From Muricea muricata (lineage: Eukaryota > Cnidaria > Anthozoa > Malacalcyonacea > Plexauridae): a stretch of DNA of 64,000 bases. The notes under the pieces were generated by a model that was given only the letters and a program-made list of their open reading frames with translations, had not been told where the DNA came from and searched no databases. Numbering within the stretch: the first letter of the stretch is position 1; every line of letters begins with the position of its first letter. The stretch spans positions 43,335,559-43,399,558 of the forward strand of contig OY979718.1 in NCBI GenBank assembly GCA_963855995.1, written 5' to 3'. Shown one piece after another: positions 1-44,829 of this stretch. The translations under genes were made by a program, and so were the position numbers.

Positions 1-731
1 ATCGCGGTAATATGAACAACTAAATGCAGGACTGCCGTGCAGATTATCTTGCTGACGCTTTCGTTTAAACTAAGTAGACAAGCATACAAAATCTCGTGAA
101 TTACAGAGAATAATGCCAAGATAATCATTGAAACAAAGAGCGGTATAGAATGTAGCATAGTGTAAATAATTAGAATAAACGAAGCACACATCGCAAAACG
201 TGCAGCCCCCGAGAGTTCCTTGACACTTCGCGAGAAAAACAGCAGATCAACGGTGATCATAAGTAGGGCTAAAAACAACGAAGCTATACACGGGATGTGA
301 CGGTAAAACGAGGACTGTACAATCGCGAGAGATGCGAAGAACACCGCACCAAAACAGGCAATGGCGATCAAAACAGGCTGCCGGTTGTCGTCCTTCTGCG
401 TTGCGCCAAAGTAAATCATCCATATTAAAGCAGTCATAAGCAAGTATATTAATATTTTAACTACCGCACGACGGTTGTTGACAAAAGAAAATTCTTGGTA
501 CTCTTTTTCTAAAATAGAAGAATCAAATTTCGGATACCACCAAGCAGACGAAGCTCGTTCGAAATAAAGTGGCACACATCCTTTGTTGTTTCGTGTGTCA
601 ACTTGCGAGAAAGAGCGATCTTTTTTGACCAGTGCATTGAAACTTTTTAATCGTGTTTCAGGATTTCTAGAGTCAGCTTCAGACGAGGCCCGACTGTGAT
701 TGCCATATTCACCTGCAGTACTATCCACCAT
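1..731 (-). CDS. adcy9: Adenylyl cyclase type 9-like, first coding exon (partial)
   Basis: N-terminal 243 codons of a membrane adenylyl cyclase, which makes cAMP from ATP. The ATG is at 731-729, with an in-frame TAA four codons upstream. After about 50 polar residues comes FERASSAWWYPKFDS, almost the ADCY9 sequence at the same place, then a run of hydrophobic segments (about residues 92-240) in the layout of the first six-helix membrane domain. The reading frame is open to the window edge, so the rest of that domain and both catalytic domains lie outside. The protein is intact as far as seen. Assignment to the ADCY9 branch rests on the pre-membrane motif and the IYF-ending first helix; another class-III membrane cyclase is the only real alternative. 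Confidence 0.88.
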   Translation of the reverse strand, partial: MVDSTAGEYGNHSRASSEADSRNPETRLKSFNALVKKDRSFSQVDTRNNKGCVPLYFERASSAWWYPKFDSSILEKEYQEFSFVNNRRAVVKILIYLLMTALIWMIYFGATQKDDNRQPVLIAIACFGAVFFASLAIVQSSFYRHIPCIASLFLALLMITVDLLFFSRSVKELSGAARFAMCASFILIIYTMLHSIPLFVSMIILALFSVIHEILYACLLSLNESVSKIICTAVLHLVVHITA

Positions 732-2314
<1,583 letters not shown>

Positions 2315-3091
2315 CATTTCGCTCTGTCTATATGTCATTGAGCACTCTTTTGTATTTCGCTAACCAAAACTAGCACATTATATATATATATACGCTCGCG
2401 CTCGAAACTCGCTCAAGTATTGCGCGAGCATGGTCAAGTTTTATTAGGACTGTACTGTATGACCATTCGATGACTTTGATTGTGCTGTGATTTTCGATGA
2501 AAAACGATGCAAACTTGTTACGTGTCTGAAAAGGTCGTATTGATTCTAGTCGTGGGTTTTCTTCTAGTGCTTCAGAACTAGTCAAAAGAGGCCCTTTGTA
2601 AAGTTGCACCTGAACCACGTTGTTCGGATCTCTAATGTCCAATGCGGATGTCCAATTTAACAATCCCCTCTAATAAATTGCGAGATGTTTCCAATTACGT
2701 AAGTTGCCAGCCTTTCAGAGCAGTGAGAGGTGGCGTGGGCGATTTAGGGCGGCCTTCAAATACTTTAAATTAGCAGAGAACAAAAACGATTAATATTTTG
2801 TGATAATAGCTAAGTACCAACATTATAAATAGAACTTCGTACTAGTCTAGAAGGTATGGTCAGAATTTTCATAAATTAGTAATGACGTTGTCGGCTTTCC
2901 CAAGGCCAATCACTAAACTGGCTGAGCTTGATACTTTATGCCAAATTCGTAATTACCGATTTCCGGTGGCTACACTGGGCTGCAATCCGCTTCATTTGAT
3001 GCGTGATCCAAGGTTTATTATTATTATGGAATTTTAACCACACGCAATCATGTAAACGCAATGATACACGCACGCAGTCACGCGAAATAAA
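2315..3091. other. Intergenic spacer, nothing recognised
   Basis: No exon, RNA gene or clear repeat recognised. The 97-codon minus-strand ORF ending at 2370 has no recognisable motif. Confidence 0.5.
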
Positions 3092-3223
3092 CTACACGCG
3101 TAAAAACGCACAACTTGTAACAAGCTGTTTACCTAACAAGCTTGTAACAACTTGTTCAACAACTTGCTACAAGCTCGTCAAGTCAACAACTTGTTGACAA
3201 GATGTGCGTTTTTACGTGTGTAG
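3092..3223. repeat. Short fold-back element rich in CTTGT/ACAAG motifs
   Basis: The ends form an imperfect inverted repeat of about 20 bp (CTACACGCGTAAAAACGCAC at 3092 against the complement of 3204-3223). The interior is a run of alternating ACAAG/CTTGT half-sites. The motif ACATCTTGTCAACAAG, read on the minus strand, recurs in the minisatellite at 36.4 kb. Likely a non-autonomous DNA element; family unknown. Confidence 0.65.
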
Positions 3224-3456
3224 TCTGTAGTCTTTGAAATAATATAGAGCATGATTGCATCTTTTGAATATACGTAATTGCAATTTGCAACTGATAGCTC
3301 TGAATGCCTCGCACGATCTGATTAGACTTGACTGGCAAAAACACAAGGTCTTGCGCACATAGGATATTATTATTGCTTTTCCCTGTGCGTATACGAGACT
3401 AGCGATTTTGCTTACCCGCGTTACAAAGTTACAAACAACTATTTCAGACAACCATT

Positions 3457-3650
3457 TCAATTAAGGTTGTCCTTCCAAAAGCGTAAACTGTGAACTATGA
3501 GCGAGCAAGGAATAATCGACTATTTTTCTAGGCTTCGATACTCATGGAATGACATTTGTAGCAAATAAATTTGTAAGTCTTATGTGCCATCGATGTTGTT
3601 TCAAAGAAATAATTCCGAGTTTAGAGGTGAAAATAATCTGAATTAGCGTT
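3457..3650. repeat. Partial copy of the MITE found at 30166
   Basis: Starts with CAATTAAGGTTGTC and follows the 30166-30407 element through its left arm and centre (shared words include AACTATGAGCG and TTTAGAGGTGAAAATA). It then diverges, so the right arm is missing. Confidence 0.6.
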
Positions 3651-3660
3651 CCCTGAATGA

Positions 3661-3790
3661 ATAGCGCTATCCAGCCAGATAGTGATTTCCCACTGCCACA
3701 GAAACGCGTGAAAAGCAATGACACCAGGGATAACGAACTTGCACGATTTTGAAAGTGACTAAAAAATCACTATCCGGGGGATAGCGCTAT
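3661..3790. repeat. 130-bp fold-back MITE
   Basis: Terminal inverted repeats beginning ATAGCGCTATCC and continuing, after a short mismatch, into ATAGTGATTT. Left arm 3661-3688, right arm about 3760-3790. No coding capacity. Confidence 0.7.
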
Positions 3791-4301
3791 ATACCTTTCG
3801 TACAAATGTCAAATTAATGCAAAAGGTTGTTGCTGATTTGAATTTTAACGGTATTCTTCTTTATATACTGTGCATAATAATATTTTACTGTATTTTTGGT
3901 TTATTTCTGTGACACCAACCCGTGACAAGCAAACAGTGGAGCAGTAGTTACAGTCAGAAATAACTGACGACCAAGAAATTGTTTGTTCTTATCCAGTCGA
4001 GATTCTTACCAGACTTTTTGTTGCAAAATATATAAAATGTTCTCGTCAGTCTCCCACAGAATGGGAAATTTACGCAGTTTGGCGTAGCTCGTTTCAGCAC
4101 TGTGGACAAGTGTATTAATTGTTATTTTCTCGACGTCGCATCATTTTCACAATTTTTAATGTGAAAAATTTGTGCTGGTAGTGTCATTTCTATGCCGTTT
4201 CATTATTCACATCATGCTAAGGTTAGAATTACAATTAGGATTTTAGAATCTCTTTATGGCATGTAGCGAAATGCAACGAGCTGCATTATCTTGTTTTATA
4301 T
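3791..4301. other. Intergenic spacer, nothing recognised
   Basis: AT-rich sequence between two repeats, upstream of UFM1. No exon or RNA gene recognised. Confidence 0.45.
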
Positions 4302-4400
4302 GGTGTTACTCTGAGTTTATTTTCACTCCGGGCAATGTTAAAAAACATGCCTGACCACGGTGGAAATCGAACACACGACCTTTGGAAGGCTACCCCGAGT
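4302..4400 (-). repeat. Fragment of a tRNA-derived SINE
   Basis: Shares TGGTGTTA-TCTGAGTTT and the T-arm-like stretch (complement of GGTGG-AATCGAAC) with the better copy near 11.9-12.1 kb. The tRNA-like head is truncated or degraded at about 4400. Confidence 0.45.
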
Positions 4401-4825
4401 GCATTATTTTGTTTCGCTCCGATATGAAAAGGGGACAGGTTTTGGCAAGAGTGAACGGTGAACCTTAGTCCTTAGATAGATAAAAGTTTTATCTAAAATG
4501 CTGACCCCGAAGCTGATTTTAACGCGATAAACAGTCACGATAATAGTTGATTTGTCATTCTTATATTAAAGAACAACATTTGTTCCTATTTCGTGATTTC
4601 AAAATAGGAACAAATCCAAAAATTTGCCAAGAACCCTGAGAGCACTGATCTGTATAACACCTGTAAGCGCTAGCAGTGATATGATACTCGTATATCGTAG
4701 GGACGTCATTTCCGGTGATTAATTTGTTATTCGGCTGATGAGACTATATTTGAGAACTCGTCATCATTTGTTTTTGATTTTCCATCTTCCTATAAGAGAA
4801 ATTCTATTTTATAGTGTTATTGAAA

Positions 4826-7800
4826 ATGTAAGTATTTCTTTCTTATGAATTATCAGTACCAGTAATACGCAGCACAAGATTAATGCCATTTTTTGATTTT
4901 AAGGTCTAAAGTAACATTCAAAATTACCCTAACATCTGACCCCAAACTCCCTTTCAAAGTGTGAGTATCGAACTTAATTTATGTTTTTCCCTGAAAAAGT
5001 ATTTTATTGTTCAATTGTCTTGACATAAATTTCGTGTTTTCCCAAATTTAGACTCAGTGTACCCGAAGCTACGCCATTCACACATGTTTTAAAATTTGCA
5101 GCTGAAGAGGTGAATATTTAAGTCTTGGTGCACTTTTAGCGATCTCAACATCGAACCCCAAACATATGTTCTGTGTCTGTAATTCTGTAGCTCTTTAAGG
5201 TTGTTCGCACTCTCATAAATATAGAATCCTTAATTGCAAACGTTGCTTGGCCACACAAGTCGTATGTTCTTGTAATTAAGTGCCTAAATTATGATGTTTT
5301 TTGCTGTGATTTGGTAATTTTGTTGGGGTTTTTTGGGCCAAATGAAAATTATATTTTAGCATCTTTTCCACATCCTTTTGAAATTTCCTTTTTAGCCCAA
5401 AATATGCAAGCTTTCAAAGGCCTTTATCTTCCAAACCTTTTACACTGTCCAGTGCTAAACAATCAGTGCCACATCAGAAATATTTTGTTGATACCATAAT
5501 GAGTATTGGTTTTCAATTACCAGTATGCCATTATTATGGTATAGTATAAAATATACTGGTATCAGCTGGTAAATATTCAACATTGAACAATATTTATCCC
5601 ATGATATTGCATGATGGTTTTTAAATCTTAGTTTGTTTTGGGGTTTCGAAGAACTCTTCAAATTTCCTTACTAATGACTTCAAAAGTGTTGCATGTGCAA
5701 TTATTATATTATATTTGCAATGGACTGATTGCATTATGGGCAAAATTTTGAAAAAGTTGAAATAAGAAAATTTATTACCACATCATTGAAGAGCATCCTA
5801 AAATTAGTAAAATTGCAAAGTTTGGTTGCAAGATGTTGTAAAATGTGGAAAATGTAAGCCTGTGAAAATTGCAAATTTTGTATATTTTTGTATTATGCAC
5901 GGAAAGTTGATACCAACATTGAGAGAACGGTATCAATTTTCCGTGCGTAAGACAAAAGTATACAAAATTCGCAAACTTTGCAGGGCTATATTTTCCTCAT
6001 TTTACAACATTTTGCGACCAAACTTTGCAATTTTACTAATTTTAGGATGCCCTTCAACGCTGTGATTATGAATTTTCCCACTTCAACTTTTTTCAAAATT
6101 CTGTCCATAATGCAATCGGTACATTGCATGATATTTAATTTCTGTGAACAACTCTTTATACGTCTTGGTTTTCCATTAGTATGTTCTGCCACAGCAGTAT
6201 TAGGAAGCTTTAGCTTTGACTATGGTTACAAGAACGAGTAGGACTGCCTATGAGATTTTTATTATTTTCTCTAATTCCCACCTACCAACCTGTATTCATC
6301 TTTACTTTGGATTGTCTATTGTTTTCAAAGCATATTGTGTAAAAGACCTGGGGTTTTATCAAGTTTGCAATGGCCGATTTTCAATGGCAAAATCTTGTAG
6401 TCATACTCAATTAGCAGTAGTATACTGCAGCCAGTGTAAAATGCAGATTAATAACTGAGGTACATATATCCCCCTCAATCATTGTGTTATTTTAGTTATA
6501 ATACAAACTTTTTTCTCATGACTTGTATAATTTAAATTTTGTAGTATGCTAAAAAATTTACAAAGTATATGGGGAAGGGGGGGGGGGGGGTGGGAGTGTA
6601 TTTTGTCCTTGTTTACACCAACAAATTTTTACGTACTGATATCAATATTGAAATTTCAATGCCACCCATCTTTACTCTTGAAAAGACCAAAGTATTCGTG
6701 GAATCGATAGCCAATTAATGTATGGTACCACCAAATTCACTCAGTTTAAAACACACAAAATACCCTATTTTAATGCACACTATCTTTAACACCAGTCAAT
6801 TGTTCTGCAAATGCCATGGGTTGTAATTGATCAAAATGGAGAATTTCAAATCTAAGTTTATGACAAACAGTGGAAATACGTAATATCAATCAAATTTTGT
6901 TCTTAACTAAACTAGTTAGCAGCTAAAAGCCATGTTAACTCATTAGATTGGAATGCAGGTAAATAACTTGCCCTTATTGCATTCTTGTAGTTCAAGGTTA
7001 CACCTGCCACGAGTGCAATTATTACAAATGGTAAGTATTGATCACTATTTCAAGATAATACCACATGTATCTAGTGACAAATATGTGTAGATGCTCCTTC
7101 GTGATTGGTTGTTTGAAAGCAATTTTCTAGCTTTAGCAAGTATTAATTTCGAGCCAGACTTCCCAACAGCTTTAAATAAGCCTAACAGTATATCTTTAGA
7201 AATCTTCTTGTTCAGGAAAACAGGTTGCTTTTTTGTTCAGGTAATAGAATTGAACATCAACAGCCTAGGCTAACTGAATTATTTTAGTATTGTTTTAACT
7301 GGAGATTTTCTGCATTTGAAGCCAGTTAAAAATGTATGTTCATGTATGTCACACAATATATAAAAGGCTACATGCCAAAATGTATTTCTGTTTCTATATT
7401 TTGTACAGAACTTGTGCATCAATCGTGATTCAAACTGTTTACTCTGGGAAACAGGAATTTATGCATCTTTGTCAAGAGTGACCAGTAACAATGTGTATAT
7501 CCCTGTTTCCAAGAATATATGCCCTGATGACAAATTATGCATTAGTAATATTATTTACTTTGTCTGTTTAGATGGAATTGGTATAAATCCTTCTCAAAGT
7601 GCAGGTTAGTTTTGTAAATTGTTTAAAGGAGGAGGAATGGTGGTGACTATAGGAAGTTACATTTACTCAGAGTTACAAGATAGTCACAGTAACATGTTAG
7701 AGATGAAGATAAGATTGGTTCTTGATTAGGTCAATACTATATATGTATATTTTGTGTTATAATATTTGCATTATAATGATAACATTATCATTATTTTATA

Positions 7801-7892
7801 TTATTGTAAATTGTTGATTTTTAGGAAATGTTTTCCTTAAACATGGTTCAGAACTGAGGCTAATACCAAGAGACAGAGTTGGCAGTATATAA
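4826..7892 (+). CDS. ufm1: Ubiquitin-fold modifier 1 (UFM1), complete, 6 coding exons
   Basis: Coding segments: 4826-4827, 4904-4960, 5052-5109, 6991-7030, 7572-7604 and 7825-7892; every intron is GT-AG. They join to 85 codons plus TAA, the same length as human UFM1, and stay co-linear with it ([52 protein letters not shown]). The start codon is built across intron 1: AT in exon 1, G in exon 2. UFM1 is conjugated to ER-bound ribosomes and other targets by UBA5, UFC1 and UFL1. The precursor ends Val-Gly-Ser-Ile, so removal of the last two residues by a UFSP protease would expose the conjugating glycine, as in the human Gly-Ser-Cys form. AATAAA lies 20 bp after the stop. Intron 3 carries a MITE. 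Confidence 0.96.
5727..6117. repeat. 391-bp fold-back MITE in UFM1 intron 3
   Basis: Long terminal inverted repeats of roughly 160 bp each, starting GATTGCATTATGG and including TAGTAAAATTGCAAAGTTTGG. The loop holds a second short hairpin around GCACGGAAA-TTTCCGTGC. The ORFs here are not genic. A relative sharing the inner arms lies at 27604-27953. Confidence 0.85.
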
Positions 7893-7911
7893 TTTAAGAA
7901 AGTTAGTTCCA

Positions 7912-7917
7912 AATAAA
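7912..7917 (+). terminator. Poly(A) signal of UFM1
   Basis: AATAAA 20 bp downstream of the UFM1 TAA. Confidence 0.7.
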
Positions 7918-8574
7918 ACATAGACATATTTTAATTCCTATAAAGAGAATATTTATGTCCTACTCAGAACAAAGTATGTAAATGAATACCACTGTAAAAT
8001 ACAATTAAACATATTTTATATGTGTTTTTTCATATAAAGTCAAGACAACCTAGGTGGTCCAACTACACGCATTTAACTTATCGTATTTGGACAAGGATGT
8101 TACCTACTATATGTACTGTCCTCATATCACACTGTTCCTAGCCTTTTTATTAAGGTCACATTGTTATTTCAATCCTACATTGGCCAGTAACAGTACATGA
8201 AATTTGATTGGCTTGGGAAAGTTTTGCATTGTCCTATGGGAAGCTATTTAAGTTATGGCCATGCAAATCCTAGCATGTACAAATATTACAATAAACAAGT
8301 ACTGGGTTGTCTTGTCTTCATTAAGAAAACATGTCTACCCTGTAGAGCATCATTTTGTTTGTCTGCTCGACATCATAACCTGAATATGGCATACTCGCTG
8401 AAAAAACCCCAACAAAACAATATCGCAATTTCACTTCAAATTCAAAATTTCATACTGCATGAAGTTTACAGGTTGATTTCTAGACAACAGCGCCAATTGC
8501 CCTTGCAACTAGTAAGAGGCTACATAAAATGTGTTTTATAGCACCCTGCAAGTAGCCAATCCGATGTCCTCTAG
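7918..8574. other. Spacer between UFM1 and the MITE pair, nothing recognised
   Basis: The 114-codon plus-strand ORF at 8197-8541 shows no domain, signal or low-complexity bias typical of a gene, and I regard it as chance. Confidence 0.45.
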
Positions 8575-8809
8575 GGCTGGTTGTTCAAAGCTGTGTTAGC
8601 ACTAACTCTGGGTTAAAGTTCAACCCAATGTTTCAGTTTCTATTTTTCTACATATCCCATTTATTTTAAAACTTCTTAAACCAAAACTACTATTGATCCA
8701 GACAAGATTTCTTTAGAAATATCTCGCAATACTATCAACAAGGAAAGTTTAGAAAGAAATTTTACGTTAACCCAGGGTTAGCAGCTAACCGGCTTTTGAA
8801 CAACTGGCC
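8575..8809. repeat. MITE copy 1 (GGTTGTTCAA family)
   Basis: About 235 bp with terminal inverted repeats around GGCTGGTTGTTCAAAGC and its complement GCTTTTGAACAACTGGCC. Second-tier words CTGGGTTAA and TTAACCCAG also mirror each other. Confidence 0.8.
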
Positions 8810-8837
8810 TAAGATGTACAATTATGTGCTATTAAAA

Positions 8838-9063
8838 GGGTTGGTTGTTCAACAGGTTAACTTAACCCTGGGTAAACGTAGAAAAATCGACTTACCCATA
8901 ATCGATCACCCAGCAACTTGTTTATACTGTAAACTTAAAAATATTTTTTTCATCTACCACAGTCCAATTATAAATAAACGGAGTTGTACATCTACAGAAA
9001 CTAAAACAATTGGTTAAACTTTAACCCAGGGTTTGCACTAACCCAGCTTTGAACAACTGACCC
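8838..9063. repeat. MITE copy 2 (GGTTGTTCAA family)
   Basis: About 226 bp, same family as the copy 30 bp upstream: GGGTTGGTTGTTCAA on the left and TTGAACAACTGACCC on the right, with internal TTAACCCTGGGT words. A degraded third copy lies near 28.05-28.21 kb. Confidence 0.8.
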
Positions 9064-9139
9064 AGTTTAAAACCATGATAATAGAAATTGACAATAAAGC
9101 TGTGACGGAACTCATTCAATAAACTGTTTTATTAGCACC

Positions 9140-9246
9140 AGGATTAGCACTGATGAAGATCCAAGCTGACGGATCGAAAGCTCTGCGATATAATAAATTC
9201 CACAAAATTATATTTTGATTAATAATCACTATGCAAACATACAAGA
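9140..9246 (+). repeat. Dispersed repeat with hammerhead-like CTGATGA..GAAA core
   Basis: CTGATGA at 9150-9156 is followed by a GATCC/GGATC stem with an eight-base loop, then GAAA at 9176-9179. A downstream AT-rich tail ends ATGCAAACATACAAG. The same order, diverged, occurs on the minus strand at 33612-33733. The core resembles the catalytic centre of a hammerhead ribozyme, but an extra A sits at the base of stem II and I cannot draw stems I and III. It could simply be the 3' hairpin of a retroposon. Confidence 0.5.
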
Positions 9247-10259
9247 AACTTAACATTAAGGTTGTAGATTACTAAACAAAGCAGCTAACTTTTAACCTGA
9301 GAACATTTATATTTAAAACTAAATGTTTATTCCATGAAACTTATAGTTTTGGTAATGTACTAGTTGTTTTTAAGTTCGGCGTACCGTCGTTTTTGCCTAA
9401 TTCTGACTTAGAGGATATTGCGTTATATTTATTTTTAGCTGATGGACAAGAGCCTTTGTAAAAATTTGGGCAGCATGTTTTGTTTCATGTTTTGAAGAAC
9501 AAATGACACTAACCATGACGTCATAAGCAGGCTAAACTGTATCACTGTATGAAACATTTTGCCGGTGCGTTAAGTCCTAATGAATTTTTTTAACACTTCG
9601 CAATTTATGTAAGAAGTTTATAAAATCCAGTTGGATTTTACATTGAACATGTTTGCTATTGCTTCTTGACGAAAATAACTTTTTCCTGCTCACGACCTCA
9701 TGGATTTTTTTGAATATCTAAGATGGCGGATGCCTAGTGTGTTTGTCATTCTTTGTCCTTCAATATCTCAGCTAGAGCTTGTTTGCTTGTTTAACAAAAT
9801 TATGTCATTGCTATGGTTTCTTGAAAAATTTTTTGTCTCCATACGATCAGAAAAAATGAGTTTGAAAAAAGCGATTTTCATCAGCTTTTGGTATTTTTGA
9901 CTTTCCAGGCTGCAATTCGTAGCATTACAATATTGTACTTTGATTATTAATTCTAACGTTCTCAAGGAGTTTCTTAAAAGTTCCCAGAAGAGATGTACTC
10001 CACAATCAGGCCATGTGGATACATTATACATTTTTGCGTATAAATTGTCTTTATAATTTATATGTACATACATATATATGTATATGTAATTGCGTCAAAT
10101 AGATGAACTAATTTTATACAAAATTTGGTATCAATTGCTTTCTGGCTATGTTAAGAATAACAGATAAAAAATGCAAATGTTAATACATGAATTATGAATG
10201 TTCAAAATATCCTCACTAGGTAGGGGTGAGTACATGATGGTCACGTTCTTCCCAGCAGC
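9247..10259. other. 3' flank of coronin-7, no gene seen
   Basis: This should contain the coronin-7 3' UTR (minus strand). No clear poly(A) signal stands out within the first few hundred bases past the stop. ORFs here have no recognisable motif. Confidence 0.45.
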
Positions 10260-42932
<32,673 letters not shown>

Positions 42933-44500
42933 GATGAATTAAAAAATAAAAGCAAACTAAAGTGAACAAACTGCAGCGGAAAGAATTAGAATGTAAGACA
43001 CCGTTTATGACCGTGTTTCAGTGAAGAGTAAATCTTACTGCTGTTATGATTTGTATCCGAGCTTCCGGTTCGCCTAATAAGTTGGTCTCTGGTCTCACTA
43101 TACTCTCACTACAGGGTCCAATACCGGGTCAATGTCACTGATGAATATGCGTGTACAAAATGCTGGAATAGAAAGTTTGCCGGAAAATCACAACATTCGG
43201 TAGATAGCGCTATTCATCTTTCGTTACAATCAACCTCTGCCCTGTGTGCTAAAGTTGAATTGTCAAGAAATACAGAAAATTTGAAAAAACAATATGCGCA
43301 TGCGCAGTCAGATTATCGTTTTCTGAACATATTTATTTTCCCCGCAATGTATCATATAAAAGACAAAATATCACGTGAACGTTACATATATGTTATGTAC
43401 TTCGCCGGCAAAGAAAAAGAATGTTTAGCAACTTACACATACATCAAAATCTTGCGGTAGCTCATGTTACCATTGCAGGTACACTTGTTGTGAGGTCTGC
43501 TCATATGTCCAAGGGAAATCACGGTAAAGCCCGTTTTCCACTTTCAGCGGTAATTAAACCCGATTTTTCACGAAATTAATAATGAAATACGGTACGTTTC
43601 TCTACCATACGGCTGAAATGAAAAACGCTAACGGACAACGGGCTAGAATAGAACTAAACTCGGGTAAAGAGCTATTCATGTCCTGGAATTCCTCTATCAT
43701 TGCGAGATTTCGGGACCGGTGTTCAATCAATGAAATCATTGTACCAAAATTCCTGATCACATGGCCGTAAGAACCACGGGGGCAAGGGGGGCTCGAGCCC
43801 CCCTAACTTCAAAGGCAGGGGGACTGAGCCCCCCCTAAAAATCATCGTTGAGTCTAGAAGTAAATGCACCTTTTTAATGGTTTACAGTCTTACACATGTC
43901 TTAACCCAATAATTATGGTAAAACTAATCTCAAAAGGGCAGAAAAACATGTTTAAGCGTGCTAAAAATATAAAAAATTCTGGGGGCGTGTCTCCAGACCC
44001 ACTAGCAGCACTTGTGCCTTCAGCGATCGAAGAGCCCCCCCCCCCCCCGAACTTTTTTCATCTTCCTACGGCCTTGCCTGATCATATGGTGATCTTGTGT
44101 CATCTTTAATTTATTCAATAATTTCCACTTGACGTTGGCAATGCATTGTTCATGCATATACACCCAAAAAATGCCCCCCCCCCGCCAGATTGTGTTATTT
44201 TAAATTTGGGTGTCAAAACAGTCTATAAATTGTTATTATCTAACCAAAGTCTATCACGATATTTGTTCTTCTGCAAAATTTGGATGAAAATATTGAAACT
44301 TGTAATTTCTATGGCGATCCTAAGAATCAAGGCCAAAATTCTGACTTGCCTAAGTTTTTCATAATTTAAACACCAAATGTTGAAGAATTTGCATCCTAAA
44401 ATTGTTTGACTAAACACACTTGCGTCGCCACCATAACGCCCACCGCAATCCCCAGACCTTACTCCATCAGAAAGTTTTTATTGGGATACATTACAGCATA
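42933..44500. other. Coronin-7 upstream region, no gene seen
   Basis: Should contain the coronin-7 promoter and 5' UTR. No TATA box or upstream exon is evident. Two C/G-rich patches (about 43780-43840 and 44037-44185) contain GGGGGGCTCGAGCCCCCC, a local palindrome. ORFs here look non-genic. Confidence 0.45.
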
Positions 44501-44829
44501 GTTAATAGAGTAGATGGTTTGGAAACTCATTAGAATAACAATATTACTCATTATCTATGTTGGTCAACGTTTATTCAAAAATATGGTTCTTCATCGTCAC
44601 GTGTGTATCGTTTTTTTGCCAAATCCACCAATAGGAGTTCTTAAATTACCCTATTGTTCAAGTCGCGGATGGCTAAATTTTCTAAAACGTTGCTATTGGT
44701 TAGTTAGGTGAAAATACAATACGCACGTGACGACGAAGGACCTCATTCCTGCATAAACTAGAACAAAAACATAGATAATGACTTATATTGTAGTTCTAAT
44801 GAGTTTCCAAACCATCTAGCTCTATTAAC
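44501..44829. repeat. 329-bp fold-back MITE
   Basis: Ends GTTAATAGAG and CTCTATTAAC. Arms of about 60 bp include GATGGTTTGGAAACTCATTA with its complement. The inner part also pairs (CGTCACGTG / CACGTGACG). Confidence 0.88.

Noticed and set aside
43432..43520. Minus-strand Met-rich short ORF with possible donor
   Set aside because: The reading needs a doubtful donor and leads to no recognisable protein.
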